In this document: piece by piece, positions 62,206 to 64,000 of the stretch
Numbering within the stretch: the first letter of the stretch is position 1
How the letters are laid out: the number at the start of each line of letters is the position of its first letter
From: Oceanomicrobium pacificus
GTDB taxonomy: Bacteria; Pseudomonadota; Alphaproteobacteria; Rhodobacterales; Rhodobacteraceae
Length of the DNA: 64,000 nt
Assembly (NCBI RefSeq): GCF_009833495.1
Contig: NZ_WUWG01000003.1
Coordinates: 558,001-622,000, forward strand
Reading direction: 5' to 3'
The notes under the pieces: generated by a model
Databases searched by the model: none
What the model saw: only the letters and a program-made list of their open reading frames with translations
Told to the model about the DNA's origin: nothing
Translations under genes and position numbers: made by a program

Positions 62206-62231
62206 AACCGGAAATCGGGCCGATCTGTTCC
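62206..62231 (-). promoter_or_regulatory. Variant EcfG-type promoter (GGAAC-N17-GGTT)
   Basis: Minus strand GGAAC (62231-62227), 17-base spacer, GGTT (62209-62206), about 47 bases ahead of the PRC-barrel gene start. Same variant as upstream of the acidic exported protein gene. Confidence 0.45.
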
Positions 62232-62254
62232 GCAAAAATCGGCAAAATATTTGT

Positions 62255-62280
62255 GGAACCGGCGCGGCCTCCGCAGCGTT
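62255..62280 (+). promoter_or_regulatory. EcfG-type stress promoter facing the L,D-transpeptidase gene
   Basis: Plus strand GGAAC (62255-62259), 17-base spacer, CGTT (62277-62280). The gene starts at 62488, so the leader would be about 200 bases, much longer than at the other sites. Nothing else is encoded between. Confidence 0.7.
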
Positions 62281-62487
62281 ATCGCGCTTCTGCGCAGCCT
62301 GTGTTTCACGGGCTGGAGGGATCGTGAATTGACGCGCCAGCGCGGCGCGGCATAGTGGCGGCATACCGGCGGAAGCCTGCCGTCGCGGCGCGGCCCATGA
62401 GACGGGGGATTGCCTCGTCTCGTGGCCTGCGATAGCCACAAGGGAAGACCCCGTCCGCGGGGCAGAGGTTACGGAGCAGAAGAGAAC

Positions 62488-63090
62488 ATGTCCGACACGA
62501 CACCCAAAGGCGCGTCGAGAATCGCTTCGACGTTCGACCGTCGCCAGATCCTGAAAGCCGGTCTCGCAACCGGTGCGGCGCTGGCCGCGCCGTCCGTGCT
62601 GCACGCGCAGCGCGCCGGTCCGGCGGTGGACCGGAAGATTTCCGGTCTGCAGACCCAGAACTGGCAGAACCATTTCAGCTCGCTCGACAATGGCGCGATC
62701 CTCTGTGACACGCGCGCCCGGGCGCTGCATTACTGGTCCGCGGATGGCAGCATCTACAAGATCTACCCGACCAGCGTGCCCCTGACGGACAGCCTGACGC
62801 GGCGCGGGCGCACGCGCATCGTGCAGAAGCGCGAAGGGCCGGACTGGCGTCCGACCCCCAACATGCTGAAACGGGACCCTACCTTGCCGGCTTATGTCGG
62901 CCCGGGGCCGGAAAATCCGCTCGGCACCCATGCGCTTTATCTCAGCTGGGAATATTACCGGATCCACGGCACCAATGACGTGCGCAAGATCGGGCGCCAG
63001 TCCTCCAACGGCTGTATCGGGCTGTTCAACGACCAGATCGCCGAACTGTTCGGCATGGCGCAGGTCGGCACGCAGGTGCTGATGATCTGA
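62488..63090 (+). CDS. L,D-transpeptidase (YkuD family), Tat-exported
   Basis: 200 residues from the ATG at 62488; the frame upstream is open but polar. A twin-arginine signal is visible (FDRRQILKAGLATGAALAAPSVLHA, core RRQILKAG). The YkuD catalytic motif is GRQSSNGCIGL with Cys176, and the paired His lies in TNDVRKIG-preceding YYRIHGTND. These enzymes make 3-3 cross-links in peptidoglycan or attach proteins to it, giving stress-resistant walls. The upstream EcfG promoter fits such a role. Tat export of this family is common in Rhodobacterales. Confidence 0.92.
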   Translation: MSDTTPKGASRIASTFDRRQILKAGLATGAALAAPSVLHAQRAGPAVDRKISGLQTQNWQNHFSSLDNGAILCDTRARALHYWSADGSIYKIYPTSVPLTDSLTRRGRTRIVQKREGPDWRPTPNMLKRDPTLPAYVGPGPENPLGTHALYLSWEYYRIHGTNDVRKIGRQSSNGCIGLFNDQIAELFGMAQVGTQVLMI

Positions 63091-63097
63091 CTTCCGG

Positions 63098-63529
63098 TCA
63101 GTCCGTGCTGTCTGTCTGCCCGTCATCCGCTTCAGGGGCGGGCAGTTCCGACAGTTTTCGCACCAGCACCATCCGCATGTCCTGCATGGCGAGCAGCAAA
63201 GGTTCGGCCAATGCACGCACATCCTCGGGTCCGGCGCGGGACTGGAGCCATTGCGTGGTTCTGTGGATCTCGTCGGAAAGCCGCCGCGCATCCTCGCTCT
63301 GGTCCGCGGCCACCTGATCGCGCCGCGTCGCGATCCAGGCTTCGATCTCGGCCCGTTCCGCATCCGACAGGTCCGCATCGCCGTGGATCTTGATGTCACC
63401 GTTGCGGATATTGGCATTCGCCACATGGACGAAATCGAGCCGCCGCAGGCGGGCATCATCCTCCACCCGGTAGACGAGCGCGCCGTTCTCGCGGGTCCGG
63501 AAATAGAGGAAGGGCGGGTCCTGCAGCAT
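63098..63529 (-). CDS. Conserved hypothetical protein
   Basis: 143 residues from the ATG at 63529, 4 bases after the aminotransferase stop. No signal or membrane segment. It begins with a small beta domain (FLYFRTRENGALVYRVEDD) and continues with an acidic/basic helical part containing LSDAERAEIEAWIATRR, which looks like a protein-interaction helix. I do not recognise the family. Probably co-transcribed with the aminotransferase; the longer open frame to 63808 is a shadow of that gene. Confidence 0.75.
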   Translation of the reverse strand: MLQDPPFLYFRTRENGALVYRVEDDARLRRLDFVHVANANIRNGDIKIHGDADLSDAERAEIEAWIATRRDQVAADQSEDARRLSDEIHRTTQWLQSRAGPEDVRALAEPLLLAMQDMRMVLVRKLSELPAPEADDGQTDSTD

Positions 63530-63533
63530 CCGC

Positions 63534-64000
<467 letters not shown>

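Overview
The window is a piece of an alphaproteobacterial chromosome, most likely from the order Rhodobacterales (Roseobacter/Paracoccus group). This rests on the high-GC coding style, the block order yajC-secD-secF-Mth938 next to serS, the alr-mlaE-mlaF-pqiA-radA-cvpA-purF run, and a PhyR/NepR/EcfG general stress response, which is specific to Alphaproteobacteria. I see no rRNA, insertion sequence, prophage or CRISPR array. One tRNA gene, tRNA-Ser(UGA), is present.

Layout. 1-11 kb: start of serS, the Sec accessory operon, an iron superoxide dismutase, a RarD-type exporter, a LOG-family hydrolase, a LysM envelope protein, an Atm1-type ABC exporter and a RES/Xre toxin-antitoxin pair with a palindromic operator. 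11-16 kb: an RND efflux pump (permease plus adaptor). 16-20.5 kb: panB, then yfgM-bamB-der. 20.6-28.2 kb: a long minus-strand run alr-mlaE-mlaF-pqiA-hyp-radA-cvpA, then purF and an SDR. 28.3-29.1 kb: a YqjD/YqjE-like pair. 29.4-33.8 kb: a first polyamine-type ABC operon (potA-potD-potB-potC). 34.5-41 kb: an envelope/replication run SPOR lipoprotein-dacA-tmk-holB-tatD-MBL hydrolase-AEC carrier. 41.2-43.8 kb: tRNA-Ser, a His-tailed exported protein and an amidase. 43.8-51.9 kb: a second polyamine operon in which potG-H-I-F is followed by a beta-lactamase-fold hydrolase, an acetylpolyamine deacetylase and N-carbamoylputrescine amidase, with a LuxR-type regulator upstream. 52-63 kb: a stress island built around phyR | nepR-ecfG-histidine kinase-phospholipase D, with Dps, DUF883, DUF1328, CsbD, an AI-2E family protein, a PRC-barrel protein and an L,D-transpeptidase. 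The window ends inside a class I aminotransferase gene.

How the genes work together. The strongest pattern is regulatory. By eye I find seven copies of the EcfG promoter signature GGAAC-N16/17-CGTT, each placed upstream of and oriented towards a gene. They serve phyR itself, the DUF883 gene, the DUF1328 gene, the AI-2E gene, csbD, the L,D-transpeptidase gene, and the distant YqjD/YqjE pair. Two further secreted-protein genes carry a one-mismatch variant (GGAAC-N17-GGTT). The region therefore holds both the stress switch (kinase, PhyR, NepR, EcfG) and many of its likely targets, most of which are small envelope or membrane proteins. The second theme is polyamine uptake and catabolism, with two complete transporters and three hydrolases.

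All calls come from reading the sequence and the translated frames. No database search was run.
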